The notes under the pieces: generated by a model
What the model was told of the DNA's origin: nothing
Database searches by the model: none
Seen by the model: only the letters and a program-made list of their open reading frames with translations
Translations under genes and position numbers: made by a program
Origin: Xanthostigma xanthostigma
Lineage: Eukaryota; Arthropoda; Insecta; Raphidioptera; Raphidiidae
Assembly: GCA_963575645.1 (NCBI GenBank)
Contig: OY754475.1
Location: 2,790,001 to 2,854,000, forward strand
Direction: 5' to 3'
DNA: 64,000 nt
Shown: piece by piece, positions 22,633 through 33,489 of the stretch
How positions within the stretch are numbered: position 1 is the stretch's first letter
Layout: each line of letters starts with the position of its first letter

Positions 22633-24980
22633 CCATACACTTATGTGCTCTCCACATGATATCTATATCTGCTGGTAGGAAACATTAATTTAGAGCGATG
22701 TTCAACGTTTGATATAGTAAACGATTTCTATGTTTTAAAAAAGAAATACTTGTTTTGATGCGTTTGAAAAATAAATTACTTGTCAGTAAAATACCAAGAG
22801 TTGCAGAAAAAGTGATTTTATTTTGAAGGATCGTTGAGGTTCATAAATGTTGAAAATTACTGATCAAGAGAATCTTGCGTTTTTAATTTGATTAAACATT
22901 CCTTGATGAGGCAAACTGTTGTTGAACTTCAAGCAATCATCATAAAATCACTTATGTTATATCACAAACAAAATACTTCAGATTCTAAATATCAAAATAA
23001 AAAATTGGGGATTATACAGGACGTCTATGTTGTTTTGGGCTCTTTTAATTATAATGTATGCGCTACTGACAAAATAAAATATGTCTGAGATTTTTAGTAA
23101 AGCCCAAATTATTTACGGAACAGTATGCAAAATTACAAATTATAAGACATGCGAGTACAATATCATTCCTTGCAATGCTACAGTTATTTTTACAGCTTGC
23201 TTCAAAATAAAATTCCGTATGTTTAAATAAAAATAGGTTTATATTTTGCAGAAGAAGCAATGCATGATATTTTTAAAATGCTTAAATTAAAGACATTTTT
23301 ATTTAGCGAAATATTAAATATAAAAATCAGTGCTGTTTAATTTTTATTTCACTTGATCGAAAGTGATAAAATTTTAACGGCAGAGTCAGCAATAAATTCA
23401 GCAAAAACTCACAATTGCTGATTTTGGAGATTATTCTTTTTTTCTTTCCGCGCGGATTTTTAACACTTTGTTTTCAATTGATTTGACTTCTATGCTGTCT
23501 TTTTTTTAAATTTAGTATTCGTTGATTCATTGAAGCTAATGAGGATAAGTAACATTTTTTTAGGCCAACAATTTCCAAAGACAGCATTTAAAAATTGTAG
23601 TTGAAAATTCAATAAACACCTTACCATTTAACTATTTTTTTCTGTTTAAATATATAGACAAAATGTCATACAATGAATACCTATATTTAATATATTTTTG
23701 TCCCCATTTCTGCAATTTTTTCTTAATATTGTCACCCCGATGAACACAATATTCTAACAAATTATTCTAAAGTTTATGACATTTTTTAAAGTACAGACAT
23801 TTTGTTTTGAGTTATTCGGTATACAATTCTAGCTAATGACAAGTTAAGTATCGACATTTTGACAGTCTGCTATTATTTTGGTTTATTTGACACTGAAAAT
23901 CATTGACCTAGGCTTTTGCGTAATTTTCTTGGAAACCAACAACCGTGTTTATTTGTTTGAGTATTGAGTTGTGCTATTCCACCATATTTCAATATTAGTT
24001 TATGAATGCTAAACAAAGCAATACGCTGCTGATGAAAATACGCGATTTTCATAACTGAAAAATAATAAAAAAGCTTCAGAGTTCTCGGAAAACTTTTCCG
24101 ACAAATATTTTTTTAATTTGTGGAAAAGCTTCTTATGAACCCCTATCGTTGGTACAGTCTATAGTCTTTTATTACACAATTTCTTTTTAAAAAATTATAA
24201 AAACATAGATTGAAATTAAGCCCAAATAACACTGCTTCAAATTGTTGCCTGATGGATTTTTTAAATTTGATTTATTAGTGTGTTTTTTTAAGGAAAATTG
24301 GGGATGAAAATTGTTTGTAAATGCGCGTTTAATATTGATAAAATATTTTTTATTTATATTTTCTTACAAAAATAAATAATATAACAAAATAATTCCCTAC
24401 AATTATTCCTTAAAATTATCAGAGGTCTTAAGTAAAGCAATTATCGAACCAATATGTTTATTAAATAATTTTATAAATATTCAAGAAAAAAATAATAAAT
24501 TAAGATAGGACTAGTACGATCTTACAAAGATAATAAATAAAAAATGGGAAAGTTTTATATTTAAATATTTGTACATAAAAATATTGCGAAGAATCCTGCA
24601 GGTAAACCCGAGAAATTATAGAATAGTATTTTAAAGAAATGTCAAGGTAAGTTTAGATAATTTACTTTTCTGTGCTAATAAAATTTTATGTTCAGTTTTT
24701 TTTAATAAAATTTTTGGTAGTCGTCAGTTAATATTTGTCGTCGTTTTTGTAATTTAGGTAAAAGAAATGATTTCAATACATTAACATTTTTTGTGCTTTT
24801 GAAAAACAAGGCGTACTAAAATAAAGAATCGTTTTCAACTAAAATAGCTTTGTGCAAAGAAATTGACAGCAGCTTTTTCAATTTACTGCGAACAAACTAT
24901 AAATACAATTGTAGAAAAAAAAAAACAGTTCGTCACGTAATATTGTGGTTAATAATCAAATTAGAGCCGTTTTTGACAAT

Positions 24981-26289
24981 TTATTGAGCCGGAGTAATGT
25001 AAGCATTATAGACAAGATCGTGAGCGTTATCAAACGATCTTTGATATCCTCCGAAGTCGCTCCCGCCGCCTCCACCTTGCCAACCGCCGCCACCGCCGCC
25101 TCCAGACGACCATCCGCCTCCTCCTCCTCCGCCTCCGGAAGCCCATCCACTTCCGCCGCCTCCACCGCCCGAAGACCAACCGCCTCCGCCGTGAGAATGT
25201 GAATCGCCTCCTCCTCCTCCTCCACCGCCTCCTTTTCCGCCACCGCCGCTCAACAACTTCTGCAGTCCCAGGACCAATGCGATCAGAAGGGCTATTTTGG
25301 CTTTGAAGAGTGCCTTTTTGGCCAAGATGCAGAGTAATTTCACGCCTATTGGTAATAGCAGCATACTCTTCATCCCCATTCCAGCCATCATCATCATCAT
25401 CATTTTTCCCATTTTCCCCATCATTTTTTTCAAGATTTTGATTTTCTTTTTCTTCTTTTTCCTACCTGTAAATTACACGTTAAAATTAATCCCATGAATA
25501 AAATATCAATAGAAATATTCTATTCCCATTTTTTAAATTGGTTATACATAAGATACTTCTTTGGTGTTATTGCAGAGATTTCACAAGTAATAGTTGGCAA
25601 AACAAACAAAGATGAACCTATTTTAAAAGTAGAATATCTATTTGTTTTTAATGCCTTTAATTGTCGACAACTTCCTTTTAATTCTAGAGAACACTAGGTA
25701 AAAAAAGAGCTCCCACAATTTGAGTAACAACCTATAAAAGCAACCCTCTTCTGTAGTTCTTTAACTAACCAGCCCGTTTACTAGGATCGTTATACATTTT
25801 CTTCATTTAAAAAAAAAACTAAGTATAGTCTGATTTTTTTAAATTACCTTCTTCTAAACTCCTGCTGATATCATCAGTGGTCCATTTCGGAAACGGTATT
25901 TCAAGTTCAACCTGTCTCGAACTGACAAACGTAGCAATTTTGTCAATCAACAAGTGACTCAATTCATCATCTTGATTGGTTAAACCACGAGACACAGTGT
26001 CATTTTCCACGTGATTTTCCGATGAAACAAAAGCATCCGACACATTTCCGTTTTTGAGTATTGTGACACCATCAGCGACATGAAACGTTTCCATTCGCGA
26101 CAATCGATCGACAAACGTGATAGCTTTTCTTTTCAAACACGGCGAGAATCCAGTTTCCGATTTCCGACATTCTTCATAAAGATTCAGAGCGATCTTGGCA
26201 CCAACACTTCCGATCGATTCATTGTAACCGTACACACCGTTCACAACCAAAGCGGTTACGAAAACCACCGAGCATAATTTCACTAACAT
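24981..26289 (-). CDS. Osi9-type Osiris paralog with long Gly-rich tail (gene E)
   Basis: Two exons, 25848-26289 and 24981-25465, encode about 308 residues. Start at 26289 gives signal peptide MLVKLCSVVFVTALVVNGVYG. Cysteines 41 and 51 flank the conserved YEEC...PCLKRKAITFVDR region. A DIDEL-like linker (SHLLIDKIATFVSSRQVELEIPF) leads to SLEEG, where a phase-1 intron (GTAATT...TTACAG) falls. Exon 2 opens with a Lys-rich run, then a Met-rich hydrophobic segment (MMMMMMAGMGMKSMLLLP to ALLIALVLGL). About 75 residues are almost all Gly with periodic W(S/A)SG and WQG. It ends AHDLVYNAYITPAQ, a variant of the family's AxxLAYxGY. It is likely a secreted or endosomal cuticle or silk-associated protein. 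It shares core and promoter layout with F, G and H. The Gly tract is GC-rich repeat DNA prone to slippage. Confidence 0.88.
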
Positions 26290-26343
26290 TTTAAGCTGTG
26301 AAACTTCATGAAGCTCCCCTGTTAACAGCGCCGATGTTAAACA

Positions 26344-26382
26344 CTAACTGTTATTATTCATTCAATGTCGCTGTATTTATAT
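26344..26382 (-). promoter_or_regulatory. Core promoter of gene E
   Basis: On the minus strand, ATATAAATAC (26373-26382) precedes ACAGTTAG by 32 bases (start A at 26349). The 5' UTR is about 60 bases. Confidence 0.6.
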
Positions 26383-28937
26383 GAAGCGATAAAATACTAT
26401 GTAAGAAACTGGGTTTTCAGTTGTATATTAATAAAGTTTTGTACTTCTAAAAGTATTCGTCCCCCTTTTGGCATATGAATACAAGATGACCTCTCTTTAT
26501 TAGTCAAAGCTATTACAATTCACCATATACATTCTTCGTCTTCTTTTATTCGTTTTCTTTCTTCTAATGGCAACACCTTACCTTTATCTACATATGAATA
26601 TGCATACTCACGGACGTTGAATTTGCAACACCCAAACAAATACAAAGTAACCCAAGTGATCCTATGTGACTACGGATTGTCCAAATCTTTGATTAAAGCG
26701 AATTAGAAATTAAATATTAATTATTGACGTGATAACGTCTTATAAATTGATGAAACACCGCCAGCACACACGAAAAAGAGTAACGTTCCGCAAGCGAGAG
26801 CGCGATATAAGCGATAGAGATGCACGATCGGCATTTCTCCGTCTTCTCGCGTGACGTCAGAGAGTAGTGTACGTTCAGCATTTTTTTCGGCTGTTCCAGC
26901 GAAAGCTACATCTGACAGATGGCCTTTGTTTTATAAACCGTGGAAATTAAGACTTAAAATCAAGATATCTATCAGCACTCTACGCGTCAACATGAAGTAA
27001 TTTATTATTTCTCCCGAATTTAGCAGGCCCCGAAATTATATATTACTCACGCGTGTTGAATAAAAACTATTTCGTTGATCCAGTAATCTCTACTAGTGTG
27101 ACATTGTTTTACAAAAAATTATAAAAGTCGTGTCATTATGGTTGCTGCTCTATCGATTGCTACAAAACTTCATCTTTCGTGATAAATGAAGTCTTTATTT
27201 GAGTTCGGTAAGGTAGTTTCTATTATAAAGACAATAGTTTAGTTATCTGCGGAGCTTCATCATAGTTATTACGGTAGACACACATGGATGTCGACAATAA
27301 TAAAATTTTATTTACACTTTAGTTACCTCAATTTGATACACGCCTTCGACTGTACCCCGAAATTATAAACGTAATAAAAACCGACAGCGTTGTTTCATCT
27401 CTTTTTATTGTTTCAAATTTAGTGAAGTTAACATGCGACAGACGCTCTGTCTCTAAAATCTTCGGAACCAATGCGATTTCTTGTTTTAATTCAAATATAA
27501 ATTGCAGACTTTTTTTGGCTTCATATTTTTTACATTTGTAAACGGTTTTTAGCTAAGAGTTTTCTTTTCAAGACAAATTTTTCATTTTTTGATAGTTTAA
27601 TTGTTCGAATGACGCATAAAATACATAAAAAATCATTTTTGAGTGAAAATATATGGTCAGTTTTTGAAAAGTATTTGATCAAAAAACACGATATTCGATA
27701 TATTAAACTAACGCGTCTTAAAAACTTTTTAGATATAATAGCTAAGAATATGGAACCCTCTTTTGATTCTATTGCAGCTTGTATTTTGGTCAAACAAATA
27801 TGTTTTCTTGTAGCGAATTTATTCTTTTATTGGTTATTTTATAACTTTATTGATACAAATATTGGAGCTGTAAAAATGTACAGTTTTTGATAATAAAGGT
27901 TTGTTTTAGAATTTTTTTTTCCCAAAATTTTAGTTCGTTACGGAGACATGTTTATTTATTAATATTAGTCAGTATTTGGTTATTTAAATTTTGACCTGTT
28001 AGCACGTTTTTTTTAAATGCCTGCCACAGAAAAAATATCATATCTTATATTATTTTTATTGGGTACGATGAACGTGCAAATGACTTAATAAAGATATGAT
28101 GTCAACCGCAGAGAAAATAATAGATCTTTTTCTAAATTTGCATTTTATTTACCATAAATTAATTGTTTTTTTTTTAGGATAATTAACAATTGTCTGTACA
28201 TATCTAACGGAACTAACAAAAAATAGAACCATTTTCCAGAAACCTACTTTCAGGATTTTTGTACTTTCTCTAAATTTTGGACTTTCATTTTATACGCAAA
28301 TTATTACTAATTTTTGAGTGGTGATTAAAATTTTTAACGACTTGTTTGCGTTATCTAAGTTGTCTAGCGTCTATGATCTGAAATATCTCTTATCTAAATA
28401 GTTTTTTATTTTATAGCTGTCATTGTATCTTAATTTTTCAATTATTATTCAGACGTTAATCAAAGATTTGAATCAAAGATTTTAATTCCATATTGTTTTT
28501 TTTTTCTAAATGATATAATTTTGTTTTTTTTTGGGAACATCAGGTTTCGTGGGTGATTTTGAAGAATAAATTATATATTAGGTATTATTATTTTCTTTAT
28601 TGATCGGCAAAAAACAATGGTAACATTTTCACACAATACGACAAATTGAACATATATATTTTTTATTAAAAAAAAAATACAGGAAAAAATAAAAGAGAGC
28701 GTTTTTGTATAAAAAAAAGTAAAATAAAAACAAAACTGAAAAGAAAGTCTAAAACAAAAAATATCAGGAAAAATGAAAAGGTAAAATTTATTGGAAATCC
28801 AGAGACGTTCCACGATTTCCATCAATTTTTTTATGATACAGAAGTAAAAAAAGTAATTTTAAAAAACTTAAAACTACCAGAAAATAAGTTACTAAGTTAT
28901 ATAAATAAATTACATATATCTAAATAACCTATCATTT
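26383..28937. other. Intergenic between genes E and F
   Basis: No gene is recognised. It has a fragment matching the FB1 centre (about 26690-26725) and pieces of the 8.2-8.8 kb element in reverse (26724-27064). A possible AATAAA for gene F lies on the minus strand at 28596-28601. Confidence 0.45.
26724..27064. mobile_element. Rearranged second copy of the 8.2-8.8 kb repeat
   Basis: TTGACGTGATAACGTC at the left and ATTACTCACGCGTGTTGAAT at the right are inverted matches to 8190-8226 and 8416-8510. The two blocks are in a different order from the first copy, which suggests rearrangement or a tandem parent. Confidence 0.45.
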
Positions 28938-29809
28938 TTATTGAACGTATCCTTTGTAAACAATATCGTGAACATGATTAACGGACCTTTTGTAAGGTCC
29001 TCCCGAGTTCGAGTCCCACGGAGGACTTCCGTACGAGTCGTGTACTTCAACATGATGATCACCGCCGCCGCCGCCGCCTCCTCCTCCTTTTTTGCCGCCG
29101 AAAAGACCTCCAAGCATACCTATTATACTCTGCCCGCCGACCAACAATACAATTAACAATGCTATCTTAGCTTTTATTAGCGCCTTTTTGGCTATAATTT
29201 TAAGTAAAATCATTTTTAACGGCAGGAGCATTCCCAAACCCATGCCCATCATACCCATCATCCCACCTTTTTTCTTCTTTATTTTGATTTTCTTCTTTCG
29301 ACCTGAAACATGAAATTAGCACATTTAAACATAATTGTATGTTAAAGACTTTAAAAAAATTAAGTTAATACCAAACCTTCTTCAATACTGCTACTGATGT
29401 CATCGTAGGTTAGTTGAGGAAAAGGCAACGAAAATTTTAAGCTCCTCGAACTGACAAACTTGGCTGTCTTCTCGATAATCATGTCGTCAAGTGCATCGTT
29501 CTGTTCGTCCAAATTCCTGGGCAAACTGCTCTCCAGTTGCGTTTCTGATTCGACGATCGAAGTGTCATTGAAATCACCGGTTTTCATGACACTTATTCCT
29601 TCAGCCAAAGTCAGATTATCCACTTTCGAAATGCGATCAATAAACGTGACCGCTTTTCTTTTAATGCATGGCACGATTCCGTCAGCTTTGCGACAATCAT
29701 CGAACACTTTCAGTGCAATTTTCCATCCAATATTTTCGATTTGTAACGAAAACGCCGTATTCGTGACACACGATAGTGTCACTAATACCACGAAGAATTT
29801 CACAAACAT
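28938..29809 (-). CDS. Osi9-type Osiris paralog (gene F)
   Basis: Two exons, 29377-29809 and 28938-29302, encode about 265 residues. The intron is only 74 bases and in phase 1 (donor GTTTGG, acceptor TTTCAG). Signal peptide is MFVKFFVVLVTLSCVTNTAFS. Cysteines 39 and 48 lie in DDCRKADGIVPCIKRKAVTFIDR. The linker contains SLPRNLDEQNDALDDMIIEK and the FVSSRSLKFSLPFP strand. Exon 2 starts GRKKKIKIKKK, has a Met/Leu hydrophobic block (MMGMMGMGLGMLLPLKM to ALLIVLLVGG), a short nine-Gly run, and ends HDIVYKGYVQ. Its tail is much shorter than those of E and G. It is closest in order and sequence to E and H. The role is inferred from the family: membrane-associated secretory-pathway protein of cuticle-forming cells. 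Confidence 0.88.
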
Positions 29810-29879
29810 TTTATATCATTCGTAGAACATCAGGTCGCAGTTTTTAGAACGATCTGCGTCCAACTAAAGAATAACATAT

Positions 29880-29919
29880 ACTGACAGTTTCTTTAATTGT
29901 TGTAAGTTTATTTATATAT
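29880..29919 (-). promoter_or_regulatory. Core promoter of gene F
   Basis: ATATATAAATA (about 29909-29919) is followed by GTCAGTAT with start A at 29882, 34 bases from the TATAAATA start. The 5' UTR is about 73 bases. Confidence 0.6.
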
Positions 29920-30204
29920 CAAATATGAGTAAATATTCTGTACTCTAGACGGGGGGGTAATAAATGCTGTACCAAAAAATGAAGCTGTATAGTAATAAAG
30001 CATTTTGCGGTGTTTGACTATGTCCCGGTTACGCCGGGGATGTCCAATGTTGCATTACTGAAACAGCAAGGCTGCCGTGGTTTCTTGTCAACGTCGAAGC
30101 GTTTAGAAATGCCAACAGTTGTGTTAATAAATAGCCATTACCAGCGGCTTCGCACGCGTTGACACGAAACATTAATGCGTTTCCATTATTTTTCGAATTA
30201 AGAA

Positions 30205-30475
30205 CGGATTTTTAACCGACTTCAAAAAAGGAGGAGGTTCTATGTTCGACTGTATATATTTTTTTATGTATGTTCACCAATTTCTCCGTCAATTATAGAC
30301 CGATTTTCAAAAATTTTTTATATTCGAAAGAATGCACTTACGAGGTGGTTCCAAGTCAGGATCTGATGGTGGAATCCGGAGAAATCGAGGGAAACTCTCA
30401 AATTTCAAAAGCGCGCATACTTGGCCTACCCATTGCAATACTTTATCTAACACTAAAAAGAGAAAAATAAAATAT
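30205..30475 (+). repeat. 'accgacttcaaaaaagg' dispersed repeat
   Basis: AACCGACTTCAAAAAAGGAG, then GGTTCTATGTTCGACTGTAT, and an 'agaccgattttcaaaaat' block form a repeat widespread in lepidopteran genomes. A decayed pair is at 53190-53480. Confidence 0.55.
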
Positions 30476-31211
30476 TTTTAACAAAAAAATTGAACCGACT
30501 TCAAAATATGCACTAAAAAGTAAAAAATAATAATTATTGTTATTTTTGGAGTCGGTGTCAGCCAAAATGAAATCTATTCCGAGAACTAGAGACATGTAAG
30601 ATTTAAATTGCTACTTTCGAATTCTGATGTAACACCGACTCCAAAAATAACAATAATTACAACAATGTAGCAACAGAAGCTATTTTTTTAAAAATTATTA
30701 AATAGTAGTACGCACTATACCGTATTAAAAAAAAAATCACATTTGTTATTAAAAGGCCGTTTCAACTATATGAACGCAAAAGTTTTCGCTGTTATCTTTC
30801 CTAATGAAAAGAGAAATTGTCTTGATTTAGGAATTAATAAATGAAAACACTTTCATCGTTGATTCACCCACAGCTCTCACTTCTGTGAAGGTTCATATCT
30901 GACGTTATCTAAGATAAAAATTAGCTCTCGCATGATGTGAAATATACAGTTAAAAATGGCTATATATTAGAATGATGAATTGACCTTACTGTGTCACTGT
31001 GGAGTAATGTAACTCAGTCCGCCGCGATAGTGGAAAGATCCGGGGTTCGTATCCCGATGGTGACATTGTTTGAGAAATAAATTTTTCTAATATAGACATG
31101 TAACAATGGCTGTTTTAACAATGTAGCAACAGAAGCTATTCTTTAAAAATTAATTTTTACTTTTTAGTGCATATTTTGAAGTCGGTTCAATTTTTTTGTT
31201 AAAAATATTTT
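30471..31211. mobile_element. Inverted-repeat-bounded nonautonomous element
   Basis: About 60-base arms (30471-30530 and 31153-31211) are inverted copies containing AATTGAACCGACTTCAAAAT. Inside, an inner foldback (GGAGTCGGTGT near 30548 and its inverse near 30632), a duplicated AATGTAGCAACAGAAGCTAT block and a SINE head show nested insertions. Confidence 0.55.
31000..31090 (+). repeat. tRNA-derived SINE fragment
   Basis: GTCCGCCGCGATAGTGG followed by GGGGTTCGTATCCC resembles pol III A and B boxes. The flanking stems do not form a tRNA, so it is a SINE head, not a tRNA gene. Confidence 0.5.
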
Positions 31212-31400
31212 TATACAGATTCTATCCAAAACGGATTTTTCACCTACCACCACATATATCCGTTTTGGATAGGATTTTGCATAAAAATTCGTTCTTAGTC
31301 GGTGTCTACGTTCGAAAAAGGAGGAACTATGCAAAATTTCAAGTCAATCGGGCGTCTAGTTTCAAAGATCTCGAAAGTCAGTGAATGGTATTTCGGTTAT
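31212..31400 (+). repeat. 'tccgttttggatagga' repeat, copy 1
   Basis: It has TATCCAAAACGG, a palindromic partner CCGTTTTGGATAGGAT, AAAGGAGGAACTATGC and AAGATCTCG. It matches 56955-57220. Confidence 0.5.
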
Positions 31401-32039
31401 ATAGATTATAAGGCTTCTATTTTCAAAGATGCTATTCGATTAATTCAGTGGCACTTTTTGGACAACCCTCACAGACAATGCGATTGTTGATAAAATATTA
31501 ACATACAGCGCTTCAGAAACGTATCGTACTTTTTTTTTAACGTCGCGCACAATTTTAGTGTCTTCACAGTTTGCTTTTAAAATTTTTAGGACAGCATTAA
31601 TTAGATAGGTACATATTCATATATGTATATATTTTATAGGTGGTCGTGCATCTTTCTATTTTCTATGTTGCATATTTCCACACCTCTGTATCTAATGAAA
31701 AATGTAATTACCTTTTTTTTTTCAAAGGTAAATATTTCATTCATGTCACTTATTTACTGTGGTTCTATTTTGTACGTGTTTTAACCGGAAAATAGTTTTT
31801 GAACTATATTTTGACATTTTCTAAAAATTTATCTGCCGCGTTAAACATTTTCCAAATTTTTTTTCGTCTGTAATTTTTTGAGTATTTTCTAGAAATTCAT
31901 TTAGTTCGTAAATTATTTTGCAAAATTTTTTTATTAATTCTGTGAAGAATTGTTGGATAGTTATTTTTTCAGTCAATTTATTTTTAAACTCTGAAGCATG
32001 ATACATTTTTTGAAATTTTCGAAGAGCGTGCTAGAGCTA

Positions 32040-32277
32040 TACTGCCCTAAAAAGGCAAAAGGCAGTAAGTGACATTTGTTGAAAAATGAGTTCATACTGA
32101 AATCAACGACAGCAGTAAGTGCTGCAGCAATAATTTTATTGTCTTTAAAAAATGTTTCCCCCATGTTTTGGTTTCCATAATCTAAAATTCTGAACGGTCA
32201 ACACATTTTTAGTAAATCTTGATTTACTCAAATTCATAAGTTGGTCACTTACTGCCTTTTGCCTTTTTACGGCAGTA
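32040..32277. mobile_element. Tc1/mariner-type MITE with TA duplication
   Basis: TACTGCCCTAAAAAGGCAAA on the left and TTTGCCTTTTTACGGCAGTA on the right are inverted ends of about 37 bases, flanked by TA on both sides. It has no coding frame. Confidence 0.7.
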
Positions 32278-33489
32278 TAGATGTTATTTATATTGATTTA
32301 TTTATTATAAACCTTTCAGTTCCGTGGGTCAAATTTGGGGATAGGTTTCTACTGGATTTCTATTTGGTTAGAAAATTCGAATTACTAATCCTGCCGTCTA
32401 TTACAAACAAAACAATCTTTTATCGATAGTTTTTACTCTTTAAACTTTTTAGAAGTAACAACGATATAAAAATACTATCTAATCGATAGATCAATATTTC
32501 GTCCAGTTTTTAATTCAAGATGAACAAAGAGACGTGACGCCTTGATTTGTTCCGCCTTCACTCGATTCGTAAAAACGAGCGTCTACTGTACTTAGCAGGT
32601 TCCAAAATAACGGAGAAGTCTTTGTCAGAGTCCTACTAACAATTAATTGACCTAAAATGTTGATTAAAATACGCCGGTATTACATATATCGTCAAATAGT
32701 ACATTCTATAGGTGTTGATTTTACGGTGGAAGCGACGGGTATAGATGGTGTTTTTTTTATAGGTACTGCTAAACAAAATTGAAACTGCACATTGATACAT
32801 TTATATTTATATATTCTGTTGTTTTTAAACGAATTTACAGTTATTAATAGTTTGTTTTAAAATATAAAAATGAATTTTAATTGAACACAAATATAAATTT
32901 TTGTGTGTATAGATTTGATATTCGTCTTTATGGCCTATGGGTATTTTTTTAAATTTATGTTTCATACTGTAGATGTAATTAATGAACAATTACACCTGTT
33001 AGTTTTGTACCTTTTTCTAAAATATAGCAATTATACAGCAGGTATATGTTCTTTTCGTCAGATTCTTCATAGTAAAAATTCATGATAATTAAATATTAGA
33101 TATGGTTCGTCGTTAATGGAAAAAGAACTCAAGTGTTGATTTTTTATTATTTTTTTGTGGTGTTGATCACAGTCCAATTAAAATAGTCTATTGTTTTTAT
33201 AAAAAGAATGTATTTTTTTTTAGAATTGTTAACAATATCATTGAATAAATAAATACAGTATGGTACAAAAATATACATTACAAATTTGCACAGTTAAATG
33301 CCTTTGTACTTAACTATAATAAATTACTAAAACAATAAATATCAAAATTAACTACTTAAATAATAATATCAATCTATGGTTAAGCTATAATTATTATGAT
33401 ATATTTCGCATATATGAAGTTTTTTAAGTCGCTTTCCTCGTTCATAATGGATTTTCACAACCCCACGGTGTGTGTGTTTTTTTTTAAAT

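Larger units (their letters stand above)
20516..24980. other. Intergenic between genes D and E, with gene E 3' UTR
   Basis: No protein gene is recognised. It contains an RTE/SINE-like element (21431-21796) and a TIR MITE (22331-22632). An AATAAA on the minus strand at about 24349-24354 could end a 3' UTR of roughly 630 bases for gene E. The remainder is AT-rich. Confidence 0.45.
29920..33489. other. Intergenic between genes F and G
   Basis: No gene is recognised. It is dense in repeats: an 'accgacttcaaaaaagg' family copy (about 30205-30475), an inverted-repeat-bounded element (30471-31211), a SINE (31000-31090), a 'tccaaaacggattttt' repeat (31212-31400), and a TA-flanked MITE (32040-32277). 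Confidence 0.5.

Noticed and set aside
25020..25243. Open frames over the gene E tail in other frames (Glu/Ala- or Ser/Ala-rich)
   Set aside because: They are shadows of the GGN repeat, and the Osiris frame explains the region.
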